This document shows positions 7,660 through 15,500 of a stretch of 20,555 nucleotides of DNA, piece by piece. A model generated the notes under the pieces. The model was not told the origin of the DNA. It worked only from the letters and a program-made list of their open reading frames with translations, and ran no database searches. Positions within the stretch are counted from its first letter, which is position 1, and every line of letters starts with the position of its first letter. This DNA comes from CAZAQS01 sp964486825. Lineage in GTDB: Bacteria > Chloroflexota > Anaerolineae > Anaerolineales > UBA4823. A program made the position numbers and the translations under genes. Where the stretch lies: assembly GCA_964486825.1 (NCBI GenBank), contig CAZAQS010000068.1, positions 1 through 20,555 of the forward strand, read 5' to 3'.

Positions 7660-8598
7660 ATGAAAATATTCTATGCCACCGACGTTCACGGATCGGATAT
7701 CTGTTGGAAGAAATTTATCAATGCAGGCCCCTTCTACGAGGTCGATGCAATTATCTTGGGCGGGGATATGACCGGGAAAGCGGTGATCCCGATCATTGCT
7801 CAGGGTTCCAACCGTTGGAAGGTAACAGTCCAGGAGCAGGAGAGCATCCTGGAGGGAATGGATGAAGTGGACCGCATGGTGCAATCCATTCGCAACCGGG
7901 GATACTACCCGTACGTAACAGACCCTGAAGAGACGGCAGCCATCTCTTCTAACCCGGCTCTCTCCGATCAAGTCTTCATGAAAGAAGTTATCAGCACCCT
8001 GGAGCGCTGGCTGGATTACGCCGACCAAAAGCTGGCTGGCAAGAACCTGAAGTGTTATGTATGCCCTGGTAACGATGATAGCTTTGAAATCGATGAAATC
8101 ATCAAGACCTCCAAATGTGTTGAAAACATCGAAGGCCAGGTCATCCAGCTTGACCAGAATCATGAGATGATCAGCAGCGGATGGACCAACCCTACTCCTT
8201 GGGATACAGAGCGGGAGGAGGATGAATCCTCGCTTGAAAAACGTCTTGAAGACATGGCTTCTCAACTTAAGAACCCCCAGACAGCCGTCTTCAACCTGCA
8301 CGCTCCTCCGTACAGCAGCGGCCTGGATGACGCGCCAGAGCTAACCTCGGACATGCGCCTGGCATATGCCGGGCAATCCCTCGTCCCAGTGGGAAGCAAA
8401 TCTACGCTTAAGATAATAGAAAAATACACTCCCCTTCTAGGCCTTCACGGGCATATCCATGAGGGAAGAGGCAGCCGAAAGATCAAGAAGACTTTATGCA
8501 TCAATGCCGGGAGTATGTACGAACAGGGTATTCTGCTCGGAGCGGTGATCGAGCTTAAACCTAAAAAAGTAGGCAATTATATCCTTACATCAGGATAG
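7660..8598 (+). CDS. Calcineurin-like metallophosphoesterase
   Basis: 312-residue dinuclear-metal phosphoesterase, probably cytoplasmic since no signal or membrane segment is seen. All family motifs are in order: DVH (D8, H10), GGD (D36), GND (N138), the LHAPP histidine near residue 214, and GHIH (H265, H267), which together ligate two metal ions. The TDVHGS and GGDMTGK motifs resemble the Icc-related COG2129 group, whose substrates are mostly unknown. The ATG at 7660 is chosen over an in-frame ATG at 7618 because AAGGAGAT lies 9 nt upstream and the protein's first beta strand starts there. Its position inside a methylated-amine operon, 96 nt after the MttB-family gene, is unusual. It could act on a phosphorylated substrate (for example a phospho-choline-like compound) or on the phosphorylated effector of the DeoR regulator; both ideas are inference. 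Confidence 0.9.
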   Translation: MKIFYATDVHGSDICWKKFINAGPFYEVDAIILGGDMTGKAVIPIIAQGSNRWKVTVQEQESILEGMDEVDRMVQSIRNRGYYPYVTDPEETAAISSNPALSDQVFMKEVISTLERWLDYADQKLAGKNLKCYVCPGNDDSFEIDEIIKTSKCVENIEGQVIQLDQNHEMISSGWTNPTPWDTEREEDESSLEKRLEDMASQLKNPQTAVFNLHAPPYSSGLDDAPELTSDMRLAYAGQSLVPVGSKSTLKIIEKYTPLLGLHGHIHEGRGSRKIKKTLCINAGSMYEQGILLGAVIELKPKKVGNYILTSG

Positions 8599-8637
8599 AC
8601 GTGGCCTGGGCTGGCAGAGATGTAGAAAGGAGGTCAT

Positions 8638-8781
8638 ATTGTAGTTGAGAAATCGTTTTACGATTGGCCTTCGGTAGATTCAGAATTGGGCTACTTTGAT
8701 CGGGCAGAATTCGCCGGAAAGCAAATCCAAATTTTTTGCCCATCGAGGTATAAGACAGACAAAGGAGCTACCCATGAGTGA
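8638..8781 (+). other. Candidate 47-residue small ORF with ATT start
   Basis: In the 175-nt gap before the permease, AAAGGAGGT (8626-8634), a near-perfect ribosome site, stands 3 nt before ATT at 8638. From that codon the frame is open for 47 residues and ends in TGA (8779-8781), overlapping the permease start by 8 bp. An in-frame TAG at 8623 closes the frame upstream, and no ATG, GTG or TTG is placed to start it. The product would be mostly polar with several aromatic residues and no membrane segment. I recognise no family. ATT starts are rare, and an open frame this long has roughly a one in ten chance, so it may instead be a relic or a leader used for translational coupling. Confidence 0.25.
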
Positions 8782-10654
8782 AGTAACATTATTTGTTCGC
8801 AAAGCTAGCGGCCTGGTTCGAGCATGGTCCGTCTTTGACGCTTTTATCTATGCAACCTTCTCGATCAACCTGATCACGCTGGGTCTTTACATTTTCTCCT
8901 ACACTTACTATTTTGAAGGGAATCTGGCTACCGCGGTCGTGATTGGGGCTGTTTTTACCATCTTCCAGGTCATTGTTTATGCGAGCCTGATCTCGGTAAT
9001 GCCTCGCGCAGGCGGTGATTACGTATGGCAGAGCCGTATCCTGGGGCGCGCCCTGGGATTTATCCTCGCAGTCACTGGCTGGTGGTTCATCCTGTGGTTA
9101 TGGGTGCCACTCTACGGGCAGATGCTGGTCTACATCGTGTTCACACCCCTGTTGGCCATCGTTGGAGCCCAAGACGCTGCCCTATGGTTCAGCAGCACTT
9201 CTTCCGGATTGCTGGTCGGCTCGATTGTGCTGTGTGTCCTGGTCTTCTTTTACATCGCTGTGGGTATGAAATGGTACGCCCGCGTGCAGAAGGCCTGTTT
9301 CTTCGGGGGCATGCTCGGCCTGGTGCTGGTGTTTGGGCTGCTGCTGTTTGGGAGCAACCAGACCTTTGTTGCCAACCTGGACGCCAACTCGGCAGCTCTC
9401 TTCGGCACCACCGAGAGTGGGTTGTACGAGGCTACTCTGGTGGCAGGCGAGGAAGCCGGCGCAATTGCCGGCTCGCTCGGAAACCTGGCCCCACGGGCAA
9501 GCCTGGCGCTGATCCCCATGATCGTGTTCTTTAGTTTATGGGCTAACTGGGGCTCTACATTGTATGGCGAGGTGCGTGGCGCCAGCGATTACAAGCGCAA
9601 CTTCTGGGGCATGGCAGCAGCCATCATCGTCACAAACGGCCTGGCGATCCTGTTCTTCCTCTTGATTGCCAAATCCCTGGGCTGGGGTTTCTATAACAGC
9701 GCTAACGGCGCCTTCTGGAACTACATCTGGGGCTATACAGACGTCGCTCCCCCATTGCCCTACTGGCCTTACCCTGCCCTGTTCGCTGTTTTCATGACCA
9801 CCAACCGGGCCGTCCAATTCATCGTCATCCTGCTGATGAGCATGTGGTGGTTTGGTTGGTCTGGGACTGTCTTCCTCAGCTCCACCCGGGTGATCTTCGC
9901 GGCTGCCCTGGACAGGATGCTCCCCGAATGGGTGACCACCATTGAACCACGGAGCCGGACTCCTATCGCTGCGCTGCTCTTGATGGTGATCCCCGGCTTG
10001 ATCGTAGGGTATCTATATGCGTTCAATCATTTCAACTTCCAGTCCCTGGCGCTTGACTCAACCCTGGTGATCGCGGTGACCTTCTTCGGTTCGACGATCG
10101 CAGCCATCATCTTGCCCTGGCGACAGAAGGAGATCTACGATGGTTCTCCCATATCCAAGATGCGCGTGTCAGGCTGGCTGGGATGGTTGGCAACGGCAGT
10201 CTTCGCAGTGGGCTCAGTCTACCTGATCTATAACTCCATCCGCTATGGTGTAACCGTCTTCACCGGCCTTCCCAGCATTGGCGCTGATGGGCTAACCTAC
10301 CTGACGGTTTCCTTCGTTTGGGCGCTAACCATTATCAACGCCGTTATCTTGGTCTGGCTGGCGATTAAAATCGTGGGCAAGCTGCGGCTGGGGGAGCTTA
10401 TGCCGGTCATCAGCTTCTCCGGCTTGATCTTCCTGCTGTTCCTGGATTACCTGTTAATCGAATGGTTCTGGGATCCCTACGTGCCGCCCTTCGATTTCCC
10501 CCTGTACGCCATTGGTTGGTCGAATGTAAGCTCGATCTTCTTCATGCTCGGCAACTATGCCATAGCAGCAGCAATTTACTTCGGCTTCAACGCCTTCCGG
10601 CGACGGCAGGGAATTGATGTGTCCAAGGTCTACAAGGAGATCCCTGTCGAATAA
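8774..10654 (+). CDS. APC-superfamily amino acid/polyamine/organocation permease
   Basis: 626-residue polytopic inner-membrane transporter of the APC superfamily. It has about 12-14 hydrophobic helices. The family signature MPRAGGDYVWQSR lies near residues 76-88. The conserved cytoplasmic loop carries SSTRVIFAAALDRMLPEW, followed by a PRSRTPIAALLL segment. It is longer than the usual 450-550 residues because of an enlarged external loop around the FVANLDANSAALFG region and extra C-terminal helices. The ATG at 8774 is chosen over an in-frame ATG at 8696 because AAAGGAG precedes it directly and the conserved N-terminus starts there. As the last gene of the operon before a strong terminator, it probably imports or exchanges the amine or amino acid handled by the upstream enzymes. 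The true substrate is unknown. Confidence 0.92.
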   Translation: MSEVTLFVRKASGLVRAWSVFDAFIYATFSINLITLGLYIFSYTYYFEGNLATAVVIGAVFTIFQVIVYASLISVMPRAGGDYVWQSRILGRALGFILAVTGWWFILWLWVPLYGQMLVYIVFTPLLAIVGAQDAALWFSSTSSGLLVGSIVLCVLVFFYIAVGMKWYARVQKACFFGGMLGLVLVFGLLLFGSNQTFVANLDANSAALFGTTESGLYEATLVAGEEAGAIAGSLGNLAPRASLALIPMIVFFSLWANWGSTLYGEVRGASDYKRNFWGMAAAIIVTNGLAILFFLLIAKSLGWGFYNSANGAFWNYIWGYTDVAPPLPYWPYPALFAVFMTTNRAVQFIVILLMSMWWFGWSGTVFLSSTRVIFAAALDRMLPEWVTTIEPRSRTPIAALLLMVIPGLIVGYLYAFNHFNFQSLALDSTLVIAVTFFGSTIAAIILPWRQKEIYDGSPISKMRVSGWLGWLATAVFAVGSVYLIYNSIRYGVTVFTGLPSIGADGLTYLTVSFVWALTIINAVILVWLAIKIVGKLRLGELMPVISFSGLIFLLFLDYLLIEWFWDPYVPPFDFPLYAIGWSNVSSIFFMLGNYAIAAAIYFGFNAFRRRQGIDVSKVYKEIPVE

Positions 10655-10715
10655 ATCTAACCTCCTGGCTTAGTCGATCGATTGAACGGTTGGTTGTCAG
10701 TAAAAAAATCAAGAT

Positions 10716-10765
10716 GAAGTTCCGAGGCCTATCATCACGAGGCTTCGGAACTTCTTCTTTTCGAT
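10716..10765. terminator. Shared bidirectional intrinsic terminator between convergent operons
   Basis: GAAGTTCCGAGGCCT (10716-10730) pairs with AGGCTTCGGAACTTC (10740-10754): a 15-bp stem with one G-U pair and a 9-nt loop. On the plus strand TTCTTTTC follows. On the minus strand the stem is followed by ATCTTGA and then seven T residues (complement of the A-run at 10702-10708). It lies between the permease stop at 10654 and the DegV-family stop at 10786, so it can end both transcripts. Confidence 0.85.
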
Positions 10766-10785
10766 GCGGAAACAAAGCTCCCAGG

Positions 10786-11622
10786 CTAGCTTAGGAAGAA
10801 TCCCACCCCAAGGATCCCAGGTCCGCCATGGGTCACGATGGCAGGAGGCATATGGTGGATAGGGACATCCGTCAGGCCTAGCTTTGCCTTTAGATCGTTT
10901 GCCAGGGCCTGACCTTGCTCGGGTACCCCGGCATGCATTATCGTGAGATATGCCTGCGGGCTTGAGACCTGGCGGATTACCAGGTTTTTAAGCCGGTTCA
11001 CGGCATGGTTATGGGTGCGCTCTTTTTCATAGGTGTCGACCCGGCCATCCACGAAGGTCAGGATCGGTTTTATTTGCAAAACGCTGCCGAGCAGAGCAGC
11101 CGCTCCCCCAATCCTGCCCCCTTTAGACAGGTATTCCAGGGTAGAGACCATAAAGTAGATCCGGCAGCATGGGATCATGGATTGGATGCGCGTCTCTATA
11201 CTGTCTGCATCCAGTCCTTCGGAGGCCCAGCCAGCTGCCAGCTCGACCAGCGTCGCCAGGGGGCTGGCAATAATACGTGTGTCGATGACGCGGATATCCG
11301 CCTCCGGAAACTCAGCAGCCGCCACCTGCGCAGAACGGACCGTCCCACTGACCTCGGTCGATGGATGAATGCAAAGGATCGGTTCACCCAGAGGCGCCAG
11401 CTTCTCGAACTCTTTTATGAACAGTTCTGGAGGCGGCGCGGCCGTCTTTGGAAGCTCGGGCGAAGACTTCAAGCGTTGCAAGAACGCAGAAATATCCATA
11501 TCGATGCCCTCCAGGTAGGATTCGTTTCCGAAATTGATGACCTGGGGGATAACGGGTATATGGTACTTGTTTATGGTTTCAGGTTGCAAGCAGGCCGTGG
11601 TATCGGTGATTATTTGTACCAA
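10786..11622 (-). CDS. DegV-family fatty-acid-binding protein
   Basis: 278 residues, the normal length for the DegV family, whose members bind a fatty acid; those studied in Firmicutes (FakB) present it to the kinase FakA for phosphorylation and phospholipid synthesis. Family marks: an N-terminal IITDTTACL segment, a central HPSTEVSGTVRSAQ segment with the ligand-contacting serine region, DTRIIASP, EYLSKGGRIGGAAALLG, and a C-terminal HGGPGILGVGFF. The long open frame begins at 11772, but homology-like sequence starts only at the TTG at 11622, with AAGGGA 9 nt before it, so a TTG start is used. It lies 65 nt after the cysteine-rich microprotein gene and ends just before the shared terminator. 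No FakA kinase gene is visible. Biochemical role beyond lipid binding is inferred. Confidence 0.9.
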   Translation of the reverse strand: MVQIITDTTACLQPETINKYHIPVIPQVINFGNESYLEGIDMDISAFLQRLKSSPELPKTAAPPPELFIKEFEKLAPLGEPILCIHPSTEVSGTVRSAQVAAAEFPEADIRVIDTRIIASPLATLVELAAGWASEGLDADSIETRIQSMIPCCRIYFMVSTLEYLSKGGRIGGAAALLGSVLQIKPILTFVDGRVDTYEKERTHNHAVNRLKNLVIRQVSSPQAYLTIMHAGVPEQGQALANDLKAKLGLTDVPIHHMPPAIVTHGGPGILGVGFFLS

Positions 11623-11687
11623 AATTGCTTTCCCTTCAAAGAGTGGTAGGTTTTGATTGGTCAACCCGGGCGAGCCTGGAGTAGTGG

Positions 11688-11894
11688 TTAAAATCCAAAC
11701 TGGGTCCAGTTGGTGTTCCCAATGATTGAGCAGGCAAAAACGACGAAGAGGATCAGCAAGATCATTCCACACCCGCAGCCACTACAGGAGGCGCCTTTAC
11801 CGAACCCGAAGCGCCTCTGCATGGCGTCGAAAATCCAGGTCAGAAAACCAAGCTTAAGCAAGCCCGAAAGGCATCCCGGTTGTCGTTGGTACAT
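11688..11894 (-). CDS. Small cysteine-rich single-pass membrane protein
   Basis: 68-residue protein that I cannot assign to a named family. It starts at ATG 11894 behind TAGGAGC at a good distance (7 nt), which strongly supports translation. An amphipathic/hydrophobic N-terminal part with an FDAMQRRFGFGKG segment leads to a compact cysteine cluster, CSGCGCG (C37, C40, C42), directly before a hydrophobic helix (about 43-59) that contains another cysteine (C55); C8 is near the N-terminus. The arrangement suggests a cytoplasmic or membrane-edge metal- or redox-active knuckle anchored by one helix. It lies between the NatAB-like exporter genes and the DegV-family gene on the same strand, apparently in one transcript. 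The context hints at membrane or lipid function, but none is shown. Confidence 0.75.
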   Translation of the reverse strand: MYQRQPGCLSGLLKLGFLTWIFDAMQRRFGFGKGASCSGCGCGMILLILFVVFACSIIGNTNWTQFGF

Positions 11895-11996
11895 GGATAG
11901 CTCCTATTCTATGTGATTAACGAAAAAATCAGGTGAATACCAAAATCCATCTTCATACTGTATACGCAAACGTCTCCAATAAGTTGCGGAATGGTC

Positions 11997-13199
11997 TTAT
12001 TTTACGCCCATGAGGATGCGCTCTCGTTCGAACAACCGGACAGCCAGGATAATTAGTAGAACTGCGACAAGCGTGGTAGAGACGACGGAAACCACGACAT
12101 TGAGCGGGTTGATCGGTTCTCCACGCATGAGCTGGTTGATCAGCAACTGCTGCCCGAAGGTTGGTATGGCCATATTCAAAAATGTTGCTCGCACAGGTAT
12201 GAAGGCCAGTGCAATCCCAGGTAGCGCTGGGATTAGCGGAAGGAAGGCGACATAGGTTTGAGCCTCCTTGAAACTACGTGTGAAGGTGGCAATGATCATT
12301 TGTAATGCAGACGCCAATAGGATCATGGGAAGGGAGATCAGGAAGATGCCCACCATGGCGATTACATCAATGCTGACCTGAAAACCAACGAAATCCTCGA
12401 TTGGGATTACATTGAAGCCAATTGCGAAAGCTACCAGGGTCAGAAAGACTGCAAAAATGGCAAAAGGAATGGAAGCAGCTAATTTGCCCACCACCACTTC
12501 CCAGCGTGGGATGGGGTTGATGAGCAACGGTTCCAGAGATCCCCGCTCGCGTTCTCCGGCAGTGGTGTCGATTACTACATACATCCCGCCGACGAATACC
12601 ACCAGCACGATAAAATACGGCATCATGTTGAGGAAGATGCCTACCTGGCTTTGAGGAGTAGATACATCTACACGCTGAACCGACAGAGGCTGCAAAATGG
12701 TAGGGCTGACACCGCGGGCCATCAAGCGCAGGGAACCGATTTGCCCATTGTATGTATCCAGCAATAAGCGCGCCCGTTCCACGTTCATCATCGCAGATTG
12801 GCGAGAGCTGTCGACGACCATCTCCACTTTAGCAGGCTGCCCGGCGCTGAAGGACTCCCCGTACGCTTCTGAAATGATGAGCACCAAATCCACGTTACCG
12901 TTGCGAACTTCCTGGCGTGGGTTCGCCGGAGCGGGCTGAATGAGCACGTTATTCTGTTCCAGGTAGGTGATCAAGGATGGAGCATGTTCAGCGCCTTGTA
13001 CGGGCAGCTCCAGGGGTTGCTCCTGTTGGCTGACATTGAAGGTGCGCCCCATAATCATGATGATCACTACCAGGAGCACTGGCCCGATCAATGCCGACAT
13101 CAGCGCGCTGAAAACCGAGCGGCGGTCGCGCAGGTTATCCCTTAGCTCTTTCCCAAAGATAATGCCGATCCGCTCCAGAGGACTGGTCTGGATATTCAT
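11997..13199 (-). CDS. ABC-2 type exporter permease, NatB-like
   Basis: 400-residue integral membrane subunit of an ABC-2 exporter. The architecture is one N-terminal helix (about 30-50), a large extracytoplasmic domain (about 55-190) and a C-terminal block of five or six helices. Between the second and third helices is the typical cytoplasmic segment TTAGERERGSLEPLLINPI, which marks NatB/ABC-2 permeases and contacts the ATPase. NatB of Bacillus subtilis forms a sodium-extruding exporter with NatA; other members export drugs or peptides, so sodium export is only a possibility. Its ATG overlaps the stop codon of the ATPase gene by 4 bp (ATGA), indicating translational coupling and a joint complex. 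Confidence 0.93.
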   Translation of the reverse strand: MNIQTSPLERIGIIFGKELRDNLRDRRSVFSALMSALIGPVLLVVIIMIMGRTFNVSQQEQPLELPVQGAEHAPSLITYLEQNNVLIQPAPANPRQEVRNGNVDLVLIISEAYGESFSAGQPAKVEMVVDSSRQSAMMNVERARLLLDTYNGQIGSLRLMARGVSPTILQPLSVQRVDVSTPQSQVGIFLNMMPYFIVLVVFVGGMYVVIDTTAGERERGSLEPLLINPIPRWEVVVGKLAASIPFAIFAVFLTLVAFAIGFNVIPIEDFVGFQVSIDVIAMVGIFLISLPMILLASALQMIIATFTRSFKEAQTYVAFLPLIPALPGIALAFIPVRATFLNMAIPTFGQQLLINQLMRGEPINPLNVVVSVVSTTLVAVLLIILAVRLFERERILMGVK

Positions 13200-13930
13200 C
13201 TTTCAAGGCCCTCCTCACTGCCAATCGCAGCGACAAAGGCATCCTCCAGGCTTGGCTGGCCCGTGGCACTGAGAAGCTCTTCAGATGTACCGCTGGCGAC
13301 CACTTTGCCTTTGTTGATGATGACGATATTGTCACATAAGGCGCTCACCTCTTGCATGATATGGCTCGAAAACAGGACGCATTTACCCTCATCTTCCAGC
13401 CGTCGGATGAAGGCGCGCATGGCGCGAGTGCTCATAACATCTAGACCGTTGGTTGGCTCGTCCAGCAGCACATTCTGTGGCTGGTGCACCAGGGATCTCG
13501 CGATGGCTACTTTGACCCGTTGCCCGGATGAGAAACCCTCCGAACGGCGGTGTTCGATATCACTCATATCCAGGAGCTTTATCATATGATCGATGCTCTT
13601 CTCGAGAGCATCACCCTTCAGTCCTTGTAACCGCCCATAATAGCGGATATTTTCTCGTGCAGTCAGGCGTGGGTAAAGCCCATGGCTTTCTGGAAGCGCG
13701 CCGGTGATGCGCTGAACATGAAGCTTGTCTTTCTGGCAATCTAACCCATCTACATAGGCTGTGCCGCTATCCGGCTCCAAAAGGGTGTACAAAATCCTCA
13801 AGGTAGTGGTCTTGCCGGCTCCATTAGGACCTAGTAGCCCGGTTATCTGCCCATCCGGCGCGATAAAGCTGACCCCGTCTACGGCTTGAACTTCTCCAAA
13901 AGATTTATATAGCTCTTTGACTTCGATCAT
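13196..13930 (-). CDS. ABC transporter ATP-binding protein, NatA-like
   Basis: 244-residue nucleotide-binding subunit with all catalytic motifs: Walker A GPNGAGKTT (34-42), a Q-loop-region variant ALPESHGLYPRLTARENI, signature SSGQR in the FSSGQRVKVAIARSL segment, Walker B VLLDEPTNGLD, and H-loop FSSHIMQEV. The Q-loop position reads PE where most exporters have a glutamine shortly before, which is normal for the NatA/CcmA group. ATG at 13930 has AGGTGA 7 nt upstream. The gene starts only 10 nt after the stop of the alpha/beta hydrolase gene and overlaps the permease gene by 4 bp. It powers the partner permease. Confidence 0.95.
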   Translation of the reverse strand: MIEVKELYKSFGEVQAVDGVSFIAPDGQITGLLGPNGAGKTTTLRILYTLLEPDSGTAYVDGLDCQKDKLHVQRITGALPESHGLYPRLTARENIRYYGRLQGLKGDALEKSIDHMIKLLDMSDIEHRRSEGFSSGQRVKVAIARSLVHQPQNVLLDEPTNGLDVMSTRAMRAFIRRLEDEGKCVLFSSHIMQEVSALCDNIVIINKGKVVASGTSEELLSATGQPSLEDAFVAAIGSEEGLER

Positions 13931-13940
13931 TGCACGTCAC

Positions 13941-15449
13941 CTATGGAATGGGGCCTGAGAAATTGACAAAAAATGGCATCGGCTGCAGATCTTGCACGCA
14001 GGCGATATCCAGGTTCCGGAGATTTCCGCCTTCTAGGAAATCCGTAGCGATGGATGGAATGCAGCCGCGGAAGATATTGGCATGCCCCTGCCCTGGAGCT
14101 ACCAGGTGCAGGCTGTTAGGTAGGTTCTGGGCGGCTTGCTCGGCATTTGCCGGAGGTGTGACCGGGTCGACCTCTCCAGAAATCAGAAGGACAGGGATGT
14201 CCGAGCTAACCGGCTCGTGGAAACCGGGCAGGACCTGGCCCTGTGGCCATACTTCACAAATCTCGGTGAATGTATCGACAATCAATTCGCCCAAATAGCC
14301 TTCACCCAGGCTTTCTTGTTCGTAAAAAGGAACATCTTCTGCACAAACTACGGAGAAGCGCATCCCCGGGTTGATGGCGCTGCCCACAGAATGGACGTAG
14401 GTGAGACCGAAGGCAGCCAGGTCGCGGTAATCCTCCCGGCTGGCAGCGTTATGGATCATCAATGGGAGCAGAGCGGCGGTTTCGGGAGCATATGTCATGC
14501 CGTGTATTGTATTGGTGAGGAAATCGTAGGTCAGGGTGAAATCGATCCTCTCCCCACTCACCGGGTGTGCTAAGGAAAGCTCCAGGGGCTCATTTCGCAC
14601 GGCTGCCAAAACATCATCAAACTTAGCGACGATATCCGGGAAGGCCTCGTTACAGTCCTGCTCGGTTTGGCAACGCTCCAGGATCAGGTCCACGGCTCTT
14701 TGTGCGTCTTCAGGCGTACTGGGACCTATCGCCCAACCTGGAGGCGCCAGGCCGTCCAGGATGGCAGATCTTACATTGGAGGGATACTGGCGCATATAAA
14801 CCAGCGCCGCCCGTGTGCCATAGGAAACGCCATACAGATTGATTTGGGGATAACCTAAAGCAAGGCGGACTTCGTCCAGGTCGTCCATGGCAATCGAGGT
14901 CGTGTAGAAGCGCGCATCCGCTTCTAGCTCCTCCAGGCAGCGACTGACCATGATTCGAAGCGCCTCCGGGTCGCTCTCCGTAGAAACATCCTCCTCCTCG
15001 GCAGCCTCACAATTCAGAGGATGGGAGCTGCCCGTACCTCTTTGATCGACCAAAACGATATCTCGCCGCTGGTTGATGCGAGAAAAGGCGGCAGAGAAGG
15101 CGGAGTAGCTTTGGGTGGCTGATTCACCTGGGCCGCCCACCAAAATGAAGAGAGGGTCAGGCTCTGGGCTGCGGCTTATCGCCGGTATGACAGCGACATG
15201 CAGGTCGATCTGGCGCCCGGTGCTTGCAGAGCGGTCTTCGTATACCCTCAGGTTTCCACACCGGGCCCTCTGCCCACTGGCAACCCCACCGGGCCCGGTG
15301 AGCTCACAAGGCTCCAGTTCAAGGGATGGATTCACCTCGGATGCTGGGGTAATGGTGTTGGTGGAACAGGCAGCCAGCAGGGCCGCTAAAACCAGGCCAG
15401 CTAGTAGGAGTAGCAGCGGCCTGTTTTTGGAAATGGTTTTCGCGGTCAA
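13941..15449 (-). CDS. Lipoprotein alpha/beta hydrolase, TAP/proline-iminopeptidase type
   Basis: About 502-residue serine hydrolase with a C-terminal TAP-like domain, similar to tripeptidyl aminopeptidases and prolyl iminopeptidases of actinobacteria and Chloroflexota. It begins with a lipoprotein signal (long leucine/alanine core, LAAC lipobox, Cys28), so it should sit on the outer face of the membrane. Visible catalytic parts are the oxyanion segment GGPGES, nucleophile GVSYG (Ser209), GEVDP (Asp428) and GQGH (His456). Expected activity is removal of N-terminal residues from short peptides, but esterase activity is possible. Start: AAAGGAGG lies 4 nt before a TTG at 15449, giving an ideal signal peptide; an in-frame ATG at 15485 with a weak ribosome site is the alternative and would add 12 residues. 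It follows the GH38 gene closely and precedes NatA by 10 nt. Confidence 0.9.
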   Translation of the reverse strand: MTAKTISKNRPLLLLLAGLVLAALLAACSTNTITPASEVNPSLELEPCELTGPGGVASGQRARCGNLRVYEDRSASTGRQIDLHVAVIPAISRSPEPDPLFILVGGPGESATQSYSAFSAAFSRINQRRDIVLVDQRGTGSSHPLNCEAAEEEDVSTESDPEALRIMVSRCLEELEADARFYTTSIAMDDLDEVRLALGYPQINLYGVSYGTRAALVYMRQYPSNVRSAILDGLAPPGWAIGPSTPEDAQRAVDLILERCQTEQDCNEAFPDIVAKFDDVLAAVRNEPLELSLAHPVSGERIDFTLTYDFLTNTIHGMTYAPETAALLPLMIHNAASREDYRDLAAFGLTYVHSVGSAINPGMRFSVVCAEDVPFYEQESLGEGYLGELIVDTFTEICEVWPQGQVLPGFHEPVSSDIPVLLISGEVDPVTPPANAEQAAQNLPNSLHLVAPGQGHANIFRGCIPSIATDFLEGGNLRNLDIACVQDLQPMPFFVNFSGPIP

Positions 15450-15500
15450 TAAACCTCCTTTGTGAATCTCGGTTGGTCCTGTCATTTGATATAGGTTCGC

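Noticed and set aside
7615..8301. 228-codon open frame on the minus strand opposite the metallophosphoesterase gene
   Set aside because: It is a shadow: the plus-strand frame has all catalytic motifs and a good ribosome site, while this frame resembles no family.
11005..11649. 214-codon plus-strand frame opposite the DegV-family gene
   Set aside because: The minus-strand frame carries clear DegV motifs; this frame has no ribosome site and no recognisable domain.
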